Source: Nitrospinota bacterium
Lineage (GTDB): Bacteria; Nitrospinota_A; UBA7883; JACRLM01
Assembly (NCBI GenBank): GCA_015231995.1
Contig: JADGAO010000051.1
Span: 1-15,874, forward strand
DNA: 15,874 nt
Direction: 5' to 3'
A model generated the notes under the pieces. That model saw only the letters and a list, made by a program, of their open reading frames with translations, was not told the DNA's origin and did no database searches. This document shows, in pieces, positions 5,879 to 13,766 of this stretch. Both the position numbers and the translations under genes were made by a program. Each line of letters starts with the position of its first letter. The first letter of the stretch is position 1.

Positions 5879-8074
5879 TCACTCCAAAGAAACGCTGTCG
5901 GACAACTCGTCGGCCTCGATCATGGCGCGTATGACGGGATTGGCTCCCTTTATGATCACATCCTCGCTCAAATCGAGCTTCTGGATCGCGAACATTATGG
6001 CGCGCACGGCGGAAGACGCCATGCTGTCGAGCTTGCTTATATCCATGACGACGCTGTTCACCGAAGCGGACACCGCCTTGTCAAGCTCCGCGCGGAAGAA
6101 GGGCAAGGCCCTGCTGTCCAAATCGCCGGTCAGGGCGAGTTTGGCCGCATCTTTCTTGATATCCAGGGTCACGGTGAAATGCTCCACCCCCTCCGTCGGC
6201 GTGATGCGCACGCGTATCTTCGGACGGTCAACGGACGCCGGGATTTTCACGGTCAGCCCCTTGGCGTCGAAATCGCTGTAAGGCTCGCCATCAATTGTAA
6301 CCGACTCTATCTGTATGCTCCCGTCCGGAAGAAGGTCGGGCGCCACGCGCAGGATGTTGTCTTTGAACCCGCCCTGCATAGGCTTGAAATAAAGGTCGAG
6401 CGGCTGTTTGGTTATCAGCAGGTTGGTGTAGACGGCGGCCAGATAGCACAACTCGAACGAGTGGTAGCCGCTCATCGAATGGCTTCCCTTGTTGCGCTCT
6501 GTCCCGAGCACGTATGGAATGCCGCTGGCAAGCACGTTGAAGTAAACCCCGCCGGAGTCGTGGTCGAGGAAGAACGCGTTGTAGAACGCGGATGATTCGC
6601 GCGCCAGCCGCAGATGTTCCGGGGTCTTCAGCGATCCGGCCAGTATCAGGTAAGCCAATATTCCCTGCTCCTGTTGCCACCACGCCTTGCGGTCGTGGAA
6701 AGCGAAACGGTGCATAGTCTGCCCCCCCGCCAACGTGCGGTCCACGACGTCGTACCAGCCGCCGCGTTGCTGGTCGCCGCCGTGTTTGGGCATTAGTTCT
6801 CCGATCTTTTTCGCCAGCTCGACGTATTTCTCGTTTTTGCTGAGGTTTACCATCCGCATGAGGTTCCAGGCTATTTTCAGGTTATGCCCCACCACTGCGC
6901 GATTCTGTTGCCACCCCCATTGGCGGTCGGGGCTCCATTCGCTGTGGAACTTTTCCTGCACGAAAGCGGAATTGTCGTAATCCGGGAAACGCTCGGCTAT
7001 CGTGTCGCCGGTGTCTATGAGCATGTCGGCGTGGCGCTTCTCTCCAGTGGCAAGGTACAGGTTTATCAGATATGCGGGAGCGTGATCCCCGACGGAGTTC
7101 CAGTTTTTACGCCCGCGGTTGCGCCCAAGCGACTCGCTGGTGCCGCTGAACGTGACCGGATCGATGTGCGACCAGTAGCCGCCATGCTCATGGTCGCGAT
7201 AAAAGCGGTCGAAGAGGTTGAGGGTAAGGTCTATGTCGTTGCGTATTTTCGGGTCGCCGGTGATACGGTAGGTCTGCGTGGGGCCTGCAAGCGCGTAAAT
7301 CTGCTCATAGGCCGGAAGCGCGTCGTAATCGTCGCCGAATGCGGAGGCGAACAGTTGCCGCTCGCGCACGGTCTTGGCCTGGTTCCTGCGCATACCGGGT
7401 ATTTCGGCCATGTTGGAGCCGAGCACTTTGCGCCCGCCCTTGTCGCTGAGGTCAATGGCGTGGTACCAGTAACAGATATTCTCCGTCGTATCCACGGCGC
7501 GGAAATGCTCCCGCAGGTAGGTTGTTCCCTTCTCGGCCACTTCCAGATAACGCTCATCCCCCGTCAACAGATAGGCGGAGGCGAAACCGTACACCAGCCG
7601 GGATATGGTGTCGGTCTCCTGCCGGGAGCTTGCGGTCTTGTGCCCGTACAGGTCTAGCGTGGTGGTGTACTTGGTGAAGTCTATGTCGCCGTCCGGGAAC
7701 TGCGCCTGAATATAGAAATTGCCCAGTTGCTGAATCTGGCGCACCCACCAGCTCTGTTGCTCGAATATATAATCGCCTTCCCCACGTCCCACAAACAGAA
7801 GATGCTCCGCCTCAAATGGGGCCCCCTCCTCTGGATAGAACACCCCGTAGGCGAACAGGTACCTGCCGGGCTGTAGCATGTCGCGCATCTGCCCGGTGCA
7901 GTCTATGTACGATTCGCCAAGGTTGCGGACCAGTTCGGCGTAGGTCGTGGGAGCCAACGTCACCTTAAACTCGTTTCCGCCGGAAGTCCTGATCCCGAAA
8001 ATGTTTTTTTCAAAATCGTACCCGGTGACGTAACCGGAAATGGTATCGGAAAATGAAAATCCCATTCCTGCCAT
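5879..8074 (-). CDS. AGE-family sugar epimerase/isomerase fused to a C-terminal STAS domain
   Basis: 731 aa from the chosen ATG. Domains: a small beta-rich N-terminal region (about 10-97); an (alpha/alpha)6 domain of the N-acylglucosamine/cellobiose 2-epimerase type (about 105-555); a linking beta region (about 560-640); and a STAS domain (about 643-731). AGE marks visible are SRLVYGFA (Arg159), GHNLKIAW (His397), KAWWQQEQG (Glu469) and a late GYH (His538). Characterised epimerases have GHxxE, where the Glu three residues after His is catalytic; here it is Lys400. The STAS part shows LTGDLDSR, a VVMDISKLDS strand, an SS pair (Ser687/688) at the SpoIIAA-type phosphorylation position, and KGANPVIR. 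The start at 8074 has AAGGAG 6 nt upstream. ATG at 8089, 2 nt after the glgX stop, is an alternative adding 5 residues. It is the last gene before a terminator. The substrate is unknown; glgX next door suggests glucan-derived sugars. Confidence 0.85.
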   Translation of the reverse strand: MAGMGFSFSDTISGYVTGYDFEKNIFGIRTSGGNEFKVTLAPTTYAELVRNLGESYIDCTGQMRDMLQPGRYLFAYGVFYPEEGAPFEAEHLLFVGRGEGDYIFEQQSWWVRQIQQLGNFYIQAQFPDGDIDFTKYTTTLDLYGHKTASSRQETDTISRLVYGFASAYLLTGDERYLEVAEKGTTYLREHFRAVDTTENICYWYHAIDLSDKGGRKVLGSNMAEIPGMRRNQAKTVRERQLFASAFGDDYDALPAYEQIYALAGPTQTYRITGDPKIRNDIDLTLNLFDRFYRDHEHGGYWSHIDPVTFSGTSESLGRNRGRKNWNSVGDHAPAYLINLYLATGEKRHADMLIDTGDTIAERFPDYDNSAFVQEKFHSEWSPDRQWGWQQNRAVVGHNLKIAWNLMRMVNLSKNEKYVELAKKIGELMPKHGGDQQRGGWYDVVDRTLAGGQTMHRFAFHDRKAWWQQEQGILAYLILAGSLKTPEHLRLARESSAFYNAFFLDHDSGGVYFNVLASGIPYVLGTERNKGSHSMSGYHSFELCYLAAVYTNLLITKQPLDLYFKPMQGGFKDNILRVAPDLLPDGSIQIESVTIDGEPYSDFDAKGLTVKIPASVDRPKIRVRITPTEGVEHFTVTLDIKKDAAKLALTGDLDSRALPFFRAELDKAVSASVNSVVMDISKLDSMASSAVRAIMFAIQKLDLSEDVIIKGANPVIRAMIEADELSDSVSLE

Positions 8075-8086
8075 CGCTTTCTCCTT
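8075..8086 (-). promoter_or_regulatory. Strong Shine-Dalgarno for the epimerase-STAS gene
   Basis: AAGGAG at 8086-8081 (minus) lies 6 nt before ATG at 8074 and inside the reading frame opened by the upstream ATG at 8089. This favours the downstream start. Confidence 0.65.
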
Positions 8087-8091
8087 CATAG

Positions 8092-10173
8092 TTATTTTCC
8101 AGACACGAGAATGACTACGCTTCGGTCGTTAACAATATAATTGGAGCCGCTGACCGGAGCCGCGAAGTCGCTGTCCATCGCGTCCTGCGGGGATGGTAGC
8201 GACGTGTCCGCGAAACGGAACCACTTGTGGCCCTTTATCGGCGGTATCTCGAAACTTATCGGCTCCCAGTGCATGTTCATCATCACATGTATGTCGGACT
8301 CAGCCCCGGCTCCCGCAAGAGTGAAAGACAGAGTCCTCCCGTTGGGGTCGCTCCATCCGGGACTGTAAAGCGCGGGGCCGTGCCACTCCACGTCTTTAAG
8401 GCCGCGTTCGTTCATCGCTCCCGTGAAAAAACGCGCCCTGTGAAGGGTCGGATGCCGCCGCCGGAACCGGATAAGGCGCGAGAAAAAGCGGTACACGCCT
8501 TTATTCTTCTCGACATCGCCCCAGTTCATCCACGCCACAGGGTTGTCCTGGCAATATGCGTTGTTGTTGCCCCCCTGGGTGCGGCGCACCTCGTCGCCCA
8601 TCGTTATCATGGGCACACCCTGCGAAACGAACAGGATCGCCGCGAAGTTTTTCACCTGGCGGTCGCGTAGCGATTCTATGCCCGGGTTGTCGGTAGGCCC
8701 TTCCACTCCGCAATTCCAGCTAAGGTTTTCGTTGATGCCGTCGTTGTTGCCTTCCCCGTTGGCCCAGTTGTGTTTCTCGTTGTACGAGACAAGGTCGTTG
8801 AGTGTGAACCCGTCGTGGCAACAGACGAAGTTAATGCTGTTGACAGGCAGGTGCCCGCGTGACTGATAAAGATCGGAACTACCGGCGATGCGCTCGGCAA
8901 CATCGCCAAGGATTCCAGGATCGCCCTTGACGAAACGGCGTATTGTGTCGCGGTACTTGCCGTTCCATTCGGCCCACCGGTAGCCCGGAAAATAGCCGAT
9001 CTGATACAGCCCGGCGGCGTCCCAAGCCTCGGCGATAACGTTGGCGTCCATCAAGGTCTCTGAAAGCTCGATGTTCCAGATCACTGGAGGATACTCCATC
9101 GGAGAGCCGTTCTGATCGCGGGTCAAAACGGAGCCTTCGTCGAACCGGAAACCGTCCACATGCATCTCGCGCACCCAGTACTCCAGGCACTCAACTATCA
9201 TCTTATCCACTATCGGGTGATTGCAGTTGATCGTGTTGCCGCAACCCGAATAGTCCATGTAATACTTCTTGTCGCCGTTGACTAGATAGTAATAGATGCT
9301 GTTGTCGAGTCCCTTGAAGTTGATTGTCGGCCCCTGATGGTTCCCCTCGTTGGAATGGTTGAACACCACGTCAAGAATCACTTCTATCCCATCCTTGTGC
9401 AGGGCCTTTACCATGTCGCGGAACTCTATAAGTTGCGACCCTTCCTCTGGGGATACGCAATAATCGGCCTCAGGGGCGAAAAAACTGAGGGTTGAGTAAC
9501 CCCAGTAGTTGGTGAGAACCTTGCCGTCATGGACGCGAAGCGTCTCCGTTTCGTCGAACTCGAAAACCGGAAGCAGTTCCACGGCCGTTACGCCAAGCTC
9601 CTTGAGATATGGTATTTTTTCGATTATCCCCTTGAACGTGCCGGGGTTTTTCACCCCGGACGACGGGTCCTTTGTGAACCCCGCGACGTGCATCTCGTAT
9701 ATAACCGATTCGCTCATCGGGCGGCGAGGCGGCTTGTCGCCTTCCCAGTCGTAGCCCCGGTGGTCAATGACAGTGCTCCGCATCGAGGTCTCCAGGTTGT
9801 CCGCCTCGTCGCAGGCCCTGACCCGGTCCCAAAGATTGTTGGTGTTCCCCTTGGCGTAGGGGTCTATCAGTATCTTTTTTGGATTGAACCGGTGGCCGTT
9901 ATGCGGCTCCCACGGCCCGAACACCCGGTATCCGTAATGCATCCCCGGTTTCAAGCCCTTCACGAAGACGTGCCAGAAATGGAAGGTCTTGTTGACCGCC
10001 GGATCGAACCCGATTATCTGAACCGGCTCGGGATCGTCGTGCTCGTCGAACAGCAACAGTTGCACACCGGTCGCGTTCTGGGAAAATATGGCGAAGTTGG
10101 TCCCTTCGTCGCTCACCGTCGCGCCGAGCGGATGCGCCCTGCCCGCGTCGGTTTTGTAAATCGTCTCAGCCAT
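8092..10173 (-). CDS. glgX: Glycogen debranching enzyme, GlgX/TreX type (GH13)
   Basis: A 693-aa isoamylase-type GH13 enzyme that hydrolyses alpha-1,6 branches of glycogen or limit dextrins in the cytoplasm. An N-terminal CBM48-like beta domain (about 10-105, with HPLGATVSDEGTNFAIFS) leads into the barrel. The catalytic trio is visible: nucleophile Asp345 in HVDGFRFD, acid/base Glu382 in IAEAWDAAGLYQ, and Asp454 in CCHDGFTLND. LDVVFNHSNEG (267-277) is another GH13 signature. After the nucleophile the sequence is EGSVL rather than the LASxL I would expect in many GlgX proteins, probably a subfamily trait. The ATG start has GGGAG 7-8 nt upstream. It lies 25 nt after the small DJ-1 gene and only a few bases before the epimerase-STAS gene, so co-transcription is very likely. 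No glycogen synthase, branching enzyme or phosphorylase gene is in the window. Confidence 0.95.
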   Translation of the reverse strand: MAETIYKTDAGRAHPLGATVSDEGTNFAIFSQNATGVQLLLFDEHDDPEPVQIIGFDPAVNKTFHFWHVFVKGLKPGMHYGYRVFGPWEPHNGHRFNPKKILIDPYAKGNTNNLWDRVRACDEADNLETSMRSTVIDHRGYDWEGDKPPRRPMSESVIYEMHVAGFTKDPSSGVKNPGTFKGIIEKIPYLKELGVTAVELLPVFEFDETETLRVHDGKVLTNYWGYSTLSFFAPEADYCVSPEEGSQLIEFRDMVKALHKDGIEVILDVVFNHSNEGNHQGPTINFKGLDNSIYYYLVNGDKKYYMDYSGCGNTINCNHPIVDKMIVECLEYWVREMHVDGFRFDEGSVLTRDQNGSPMEYPPVIWNIELSETLMDANVIAEAWDAAGLYQIGYFPGYRWAEWNGKYRDTIRRFVKGDPGILGDVAERIAGSSDLYQSRGHLPVNSINFVCCHDGFTLNDLVSYNEKHNWANGEGNNDGINENLSWNCGVEGPTDNPGIESLRDRQVKNFAAILFVSQGVPMITMGDEVRRTQGGNNNAYCQDNPVAWMNWGDVEKNKGVYRFFSRLIRFRRRHPTLHRARFFTGAMNERGLKDVEWHGPALYSPGWSDPNGRTLSFTLAGAGAESDIHVMMNMHWEPISFEIPPIKGHKWFRFADTSLPSPQDAMDSDFAAPVSGSNYIVNDRSVVILVSGK

Positions 10174-10198
10174 GCGTCGTCTCCCTATATCTTGGTTC

Positions 10199-10768
10199 TC
10201 ACGCTACTGCGAGAGTCTCGATTATCTTCCGCGCAAAAAGATGGCAATGCCCGCCGCTACGCCCCGTTATCAGGTCGCCGTCCACCACCACGTCCTCGTT
10301 GACGTACTTCAGGCCGTAGTTCTTCGCGTCGCTGACAAGGTTGTTGTGGACAACCACTCTTCTGCCGCGAATGACGTCTATTACCGGCGACATCAGCCAC
10401 ATCCCGTGGCAGATGATCCCCTTTACGATCTTCTTCTCCGCGAAAGCGCGTTTCATGAACTCGGCGGCGGGCGGGATTTTCGTCACGTCCTCGGTGTAGC
10501 GGAGCCTGTCGGACACCATCCCCGACGGGACGATGATCGCGTCATAGCTTCTCAGCTCCGCGTCGCTCATGTTCTCGAAACTCTCGTTACACTCCATCGG
10601 GACTTTGTATTCGTGCCCGGTGAACGTGATCCTCGGCTGTCCCCACAGGCGCGTAAGAAAATGAAGTTCCGCGCCCTCTTCCGGGAAGCGAAGCTTGTAG
10701 TACATGATCTCGTTTTCGTAGAAGTCGCTCTCGAAAAGCACTCCTATCTTTTTGCCTTTGATGCTCAT
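10199..10768 (-). CDS. DJ-1/PfpI family protein (small form)
   Basis: 189 aa, single domain with the flavodoxin-like fold of the DJ-1/PfpI superfamily. The strand-opening GVLFESDFYENE (9-20) is followed by LRFPEEGAEL. The nucleophile elbow is KGIICHGMWLMSP, with Cys120 followed by His121, the arrangement typical of PfpI/YhbO-like members. DGDLITGRSGG (163-173) is the usual late motif. Known members act as peptidases, chaperones, glyoxalases or proposed deglycases; which applies here cannot be told. The HCHLFAR stretch after ITGR (174-180) has extra His and Cys residues compared with the DLPAF-type sequence I expect in PfpI. The start has GGAG 8 nt upstream. It lies 27 nt after the aldolase gene and 25 nt before glgX, in a likely operon with a second DJ-1 superfamily gene at its head. 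Confidence 0.88.
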   Translation of the reverse strand: MSIKGKKIGVLFESDFYENEIMYYKLRFPEEGAELHFLTRLWGQPRITFTGHEYKVPMECNESFENMSDAELRSYDAIIVPSGMVSDRLRYTEDVTKIPPAAEFMKRAFAEKKIVKGIICHGMWLMSPVIDVIRGRRVVVHNNLVSDAKNYGLKYVNEDVVVDGDLITGRSGGHCHLFARKIIETLAVA

Positions 10769-10795
10769 GCCTGCCGCTCCGTTTTATCGTTCACC

Positions 10796-11575
10796 CTACG
10801 GGCGTACGATCTGTTTTATGGCCCCCGTCACTCCGCCAAGCAGATAAAGGACGTCTATGCCGATGATGATCTGCTGAAAACCCTGTTTGATCCTCTCGTT
10901 GGCCTGCTCCGGCGCCACGGTGATGATGCCGCAGGGGACCTTGGCCTTCTTGCTGGCCGCCAGAACTTTCTGGATCGCCGCCTCCACGTCTGGATGGCTT
11001 GTCTGGCCCAGCAAACCCATGCTACCGGAGAGGTCGAGCGCTCCGACCATGACCGAGTCCACGCCTTTGACGGCGAGTATCTGGTCTATGTTTTTCACCG
11101 CCGTGACATGCTCGATCATCAGCGTGGTCATCACCTCGTCGTTGGCGGTTTTCATGTACTCTTCCATGTGAAGCCCGTAACACTGCGCCCGCGACAGGCC
11201 CGCGCCCCGTTCCCCCACCGGAGGATATTTCATTGCCCGCACGGCGGCCTCGGCCTCCTCTGCGCTGTTTACAAGCGGGATGATGATACCGTCCGGGCCG
11301 TTGTCCAGCGCGCGTTTGATCATCGTCTTGTCGTTCCACGGCACGCGCACCACCGCGCTTATATCGGCGCCGTTGGTGGCCTGTAGCATCGCCAAAGCGG
11401 AGCCGTCGCTCATCGCGGAATGCTCCATCTCGAACCAGAGCCAGTCCAGCCCCACATGGGATAGCAACTCCGCAACCACCGTATTGCTCATGGTGATCGT
11501 CGCGCCGATGCAGACCTTGCCAGCCGCCAAATCCCTCTTAAGCTTGTTTGGAGCCCTTACTCCTCTTGCGTTCAT
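10796..11575 (-). CDS. HpcH/HpaI aldolase family protein
   Basis: 259 aa, a metal-dependent class II aldolase of the HpaI type, which cleaves 2-oxo-4-hydroxy acids to pyruvate (or a related oxoacid) and an aldehyde. Visible signatures are WFEMEHS (catalytic-type His52), VVRVPWND (Arg77), KYPPVGERGAG (117-126), the metal ligand Glu155 in LMIEH, and Asp181 in VGALDLSGSMG. All residues expected of an active enzyme appear to be present. Its length fits the family. The ATG start has a strong GGAGG 6-7 nt upstream. Within the cluster it lies between the ankyrin gene (90-nt gap) and the small DJ-1 gene (27 nt). An aldolase that releases an aldehyde beside DJ-1-type enzymes suggests aldehyde handling, but the natural substrate cannot be read from the sequence. 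Confidence 0.92.
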   Translation of the reverse strand: MNARGVRAPNKLKRDLAAGKVCIGATITMSNTVVAELLSHVGLDWLWFEMEHSAMSDGSALAMLQATNGADISAVVRVPWNDKTMIKRALDNGPDGIIIPLVNSAEEAEAAVRAMKYPPVGERGAGLSRAQCYGLHMEEYMKTANDEVMTTLMIEHVTAVKNIDQILAVKGVDSVMVGALDLSGSMGLLGQTSHPDVEAAIQKVLAASKKAKVPCGIITVAPEQANERIKQGFQQIIIGIDVLYLLGGVTGAIKQIVRP

Positions 11576-11665
11576 CGCGATCCTCCATAAATACGGTTAT
11601 CATTCTTCGCGGGCGGAATGCGCATCGCCCATAAAAGCAACCCTGGCAAACGCGCCGGATATCGC

Positions 11666-12898
11666 CTATCCCTTGCCGTCCAGGGCCGCCAGCAGTCGCC
11701 GCCTCACCTCCGGGTCTTTCGCCCGTTCCGCGATGTTGCGCTGAGTGACTCCGCTGTAGTCCTCCATGTCGCTCCGCCCGCCATGGGACACAAAAAATCG
11801 AATCTGGTTCAGATAACCCTCCAATTGCTCCGGCGCCGCCATGCTCGCCCGCAACACGGTGTCGTGCATCGCCGTAAGCGCGTTCACCAGAGGGACTTCG
11901 TTGATGGCGTCGACCATACGCTGTGGGGGCATGTGTTCCGCGCACATCTTCAATATCTCAAGATGGTTGAAAACCGCGGCCCGGATGATGGTCTGCACCG
12001 CCATTGGGTGGTTTTCTAGCAAGGCCGGGTCCGCCCCTCTCTCCAGCAGGTATTTGGCGAGATGGTTCCGCAGGCTGGCTACGTTGGGATTCGGGGGGAA
12101 TCCGTTGTTTCCCGTCACCACCACGATGAGAGCCGGTTGACCAAGCGGCCCGCCAAGCCGGTTCACGTCGGCTCCTTCTTTTTCCACGACCGAGCGCACT
12201 GCGTCGAGCGTGGACTGGACCGCCGATGGGTCGCCAGGCGCGCTCTTTATCCCGGACTCTATTGTCCGCACGAGCCTGTCGGCCAACTCCTGTTCTTTGG
12301 CCTGGCCGGGCGGTATCACCGGAGCGATTCTCTTAAGATAACTCTGGTAGTACGCGGCTTTGGCCTCGGCGGGAACATCGTACGGGCGCAGGATATCCAT
12401 CATCGCGTTGTTCTGGAACTGCCTTGCCAAATCCATCGCGCCAAGTCCACGGGCCGTGGTTATGGCGAAATTCTGCGGTTTGCCGACAAGGAATTTGGCC
12501 AGGTTAAGATGCCCGTAGAAGGCCGCCTGCAGAAGAATGTTATGGCCGTTTACGTCCCAGACCGCGTTGATATGTTCGGGCTTTTTATCGAGCAGAAGGC
12601 GCGACGTCTCCACATCGCCAGAATGTCCGGCGAAATGAACCGCAAGCCCGCCGCTTCGTTTGTGCGGGATGGAGCTGTCGGCGCCTCTCTTCAATAACAG
12701 GTCAACCGCGCCGGAATGGCCGCGCACCGACGCGGATAAAAGCGGCGTCCAGCCTGAGGAATCGTATTCGTTGGGATTAGAGCCGCCGTCGAGCCATGCG
12801 GCCAGTTTGGCGACATCTCCAGAACGCGCCGCCGCGACGCCATCGTCAATGGCGGTCATCAACACACTCTTGGATGACGCAGAAGCTTGATCGCTCAT
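11666..12898 (-). CDS. Ankyrin-repeat protein
   Basis: 410 aa without a signal peptide or membrane helix, so probably cytoplasmic. Ankyrin units are clearest near the N-terminus: AARSGDVAKLAAWLDGGSNPN, SGWTPLLSASVRGHSGAVDLL, AVHFAGHSGDVETSRLLL and NILLQAAFYGHLNLAKFL, together about residues 15-165. A degenerate fifth follows (GLGAMDLARQ). After a helical linker (about 175-240), further ankyrin-like units recur (KYLLERGADPALLENHPMAV, then FVSHGGRSD near the C-terminus). No enzyme domain is seen; such proteins usually act as binding scaffolds. The ATG at 12898 is chosen because GGAGG stands 5 nt upstream; a GTG two codons earlier touches that site. It sits between the Hsp31-like gene and the aldolase gene on the same strand, hinting at a partner encoded in the cluster. 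Confidence 0.88.
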   Translation of the reverse strand: MSDQASASSKSVLMTAIDDGVAAARSGDVAKLAAWLDGGSNPNEYDSSGWTPLLSASVRGHSGAVDLLLKRGADSSIPHKRSGGLAVHFAGHSGDVETSRLLLDKKPEHINAVWDVNGHNILLQAAFYGHLNLAKFLVGKPQNFAITTARGLGAMDLARQFQNNAMMDILRPYDVPAEAKAAYYQSYLKRIAPVIPPGQAKEQELADRLVRTIESGIKSAPGDPSAVQSTLDAVRSVVEKEGADVNRLGGPLGQPALIVVVTGNNGFPPNPNVASLRNHLAKYLLERGADPALLENHPMAVQTIIRAAVFNHLEILKMCAEHMPPQRMVDAINEVPLVNALTAMHDTVLRASMAAPEQLEGYLNQIRFFVSHGGRSDMEDYSGVTQRNIAERAKDPEVRRRLLAALDGKG

Positions 12899-12908
12899 TC
12901 CCACCTCC
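12899..12908 (-). promoter_or_regulatory. Ribosome-binding site deciding the ankyrin gene start
   Basis: GGAGG (12908-12904, minus) then TGGGA directly before ATG at 12898. The alternative GTG at 12904-12902 overlaps the GGAGG itself and cannot use it. Confidence 0.6.
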
Positions 12909-12938
12909 GTTGTTTCCGGCGCAAGGCCTCTGTTTACA

Positions 12939-13766
12939 TTACCAGCCGTATCGGCGCAGTCCCTTGTCCAGGACTGCTATCAACTTCTCCCCAAATTCGA
13001 ACGAACATTGATTGGATCGCGCGGTGATAAACGGATAATCAACGATAACCGACGTTTTTTTGCCGAAGTTGCCGTGATACTTCCCGTCCGGGCCGACAGC
13101 GTCGCGCAAAATGTATTCGAGGGAATACGGCGGCGGCCCCATGTTGAAATCAACTCCCAGAAATCCCGTGCCGTCTTTGTAATCGTACTCGATGCAGTGC
13201 CCGGTGACGTGTTTGCCGCGCAGGATGCAGGCGCGGTCTTCCAACTCTCGCGCGAAAGCCAGGCACGCCACGCCGTAACATATGGCCCCGATGGGTTTTC
13301 CCGCGGTATGAAAGGCCAGGATGAGGTCGTGAACGCGCTGGTTGTTCACCATGTCAACGATAGGCCCGCTCCCGCCGATCAACACGATGGCCGAATATTC
13401 TGCGGCGAGCTTGCCGGCTATCGCTTTGCGCTCCTCGTAATAAGACTCGATGGCGCGCAGGAAATCGCACGAGCTGTGGTAGGGCCGCAATGGAGTCATC
13501 TGCGCAATGTTAAGCGGGTTGTTCAGGCGGCTCGACCCGTCGAGTTCTTTTACTTTTACGGCAGTGCCGGGCGATGTGACGCGAAAATCGAGAGGCGGAT
13601 CGAGAAAATCGGGGTTCACGCTTGGCGGTATCGGGCGGGGGCGTTTACCGGTCGGCGTGGCGAATACGCTTTCATATCCAGCGGCGTCGAGGGCCGACAG
13701 GGGGCCTATCAGCTCTTCTCCCCAGTAGCCGTATTCGGAAACTATTACCAGCGCTTTCTTAGCCAT
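12939..13766 (-). CDS. DJ-1/PfpI superfamily protein, Hsp31-like large form
   Basis: 275 aa. The start KALVIVSEYGYWGEEL (Glu17/Glu18) and ALDAAGYESVFATPTGK, an IVLIGGSGPIVDM strand (127-139) and the nucleophile elbow GAICYGVACLAF with Cys163 place it in the DJ-1 superfamily. A longer insertion (about 50-110, rich in Pro and polar residues) and the C-Y-G elbow set it apart from the small DJ-1 protein encoded three genes on; it looks more like Hsp31/glyoxalase III relatives. Characterised relatives convert methylglyoxal to lactate or act as holding chaperones; neither is proven here. The late motif YPFITARSNQCSFEFGEKL matches the place where the family usually has 'D.nLiTgq.p.s'. It is the first gene of the cluster, with GAGGG about 10 nt before ATG, 34-40 nt ahead of the ankyrin gene. 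Confidence 0.85.
   Translation of the reverse strand: MAKKALVIVSEYGYWGEELIGPLSALDAAGYESVFATPTGKRPRPIPPSVNPDFLDPPLDFRVTSPGTAVKVKELDGSSRLNNPLNIAQMTPLRPYHSSCDFLRAIESYYEERKAIAGKLAAEYSAIVLIGGSGPIVDMVNNQRVHDLILAFHTAGKPIGAICYGVACLAFARELEDRACILRGKHVTGHCIEYDYKDGTGFLGVDFNMGPPPYSLEYILRDAVGPDGKYHGNFGKKTSVIVDYPFITARSNQCSFEFGEKLIAVLDKGLRRYGW

Noticed and set aside
5582..6595. 337-codon plus-strand open frame
   Set aside because: It runs across the terminator and opposite both the DUF4239 and STAS coding regions; composition is His/Arg-rich and no family is recognised.
10172..11386. 404-codon plus-strand open frame
   Set aside because: It lies opposite the small DJ-1 and aldolase genes, whose motifs and ribosome sites are clear. 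The plus-strand product is rich in His/Arg and matches no family I recognise; it is a GC-driven antisense frame.
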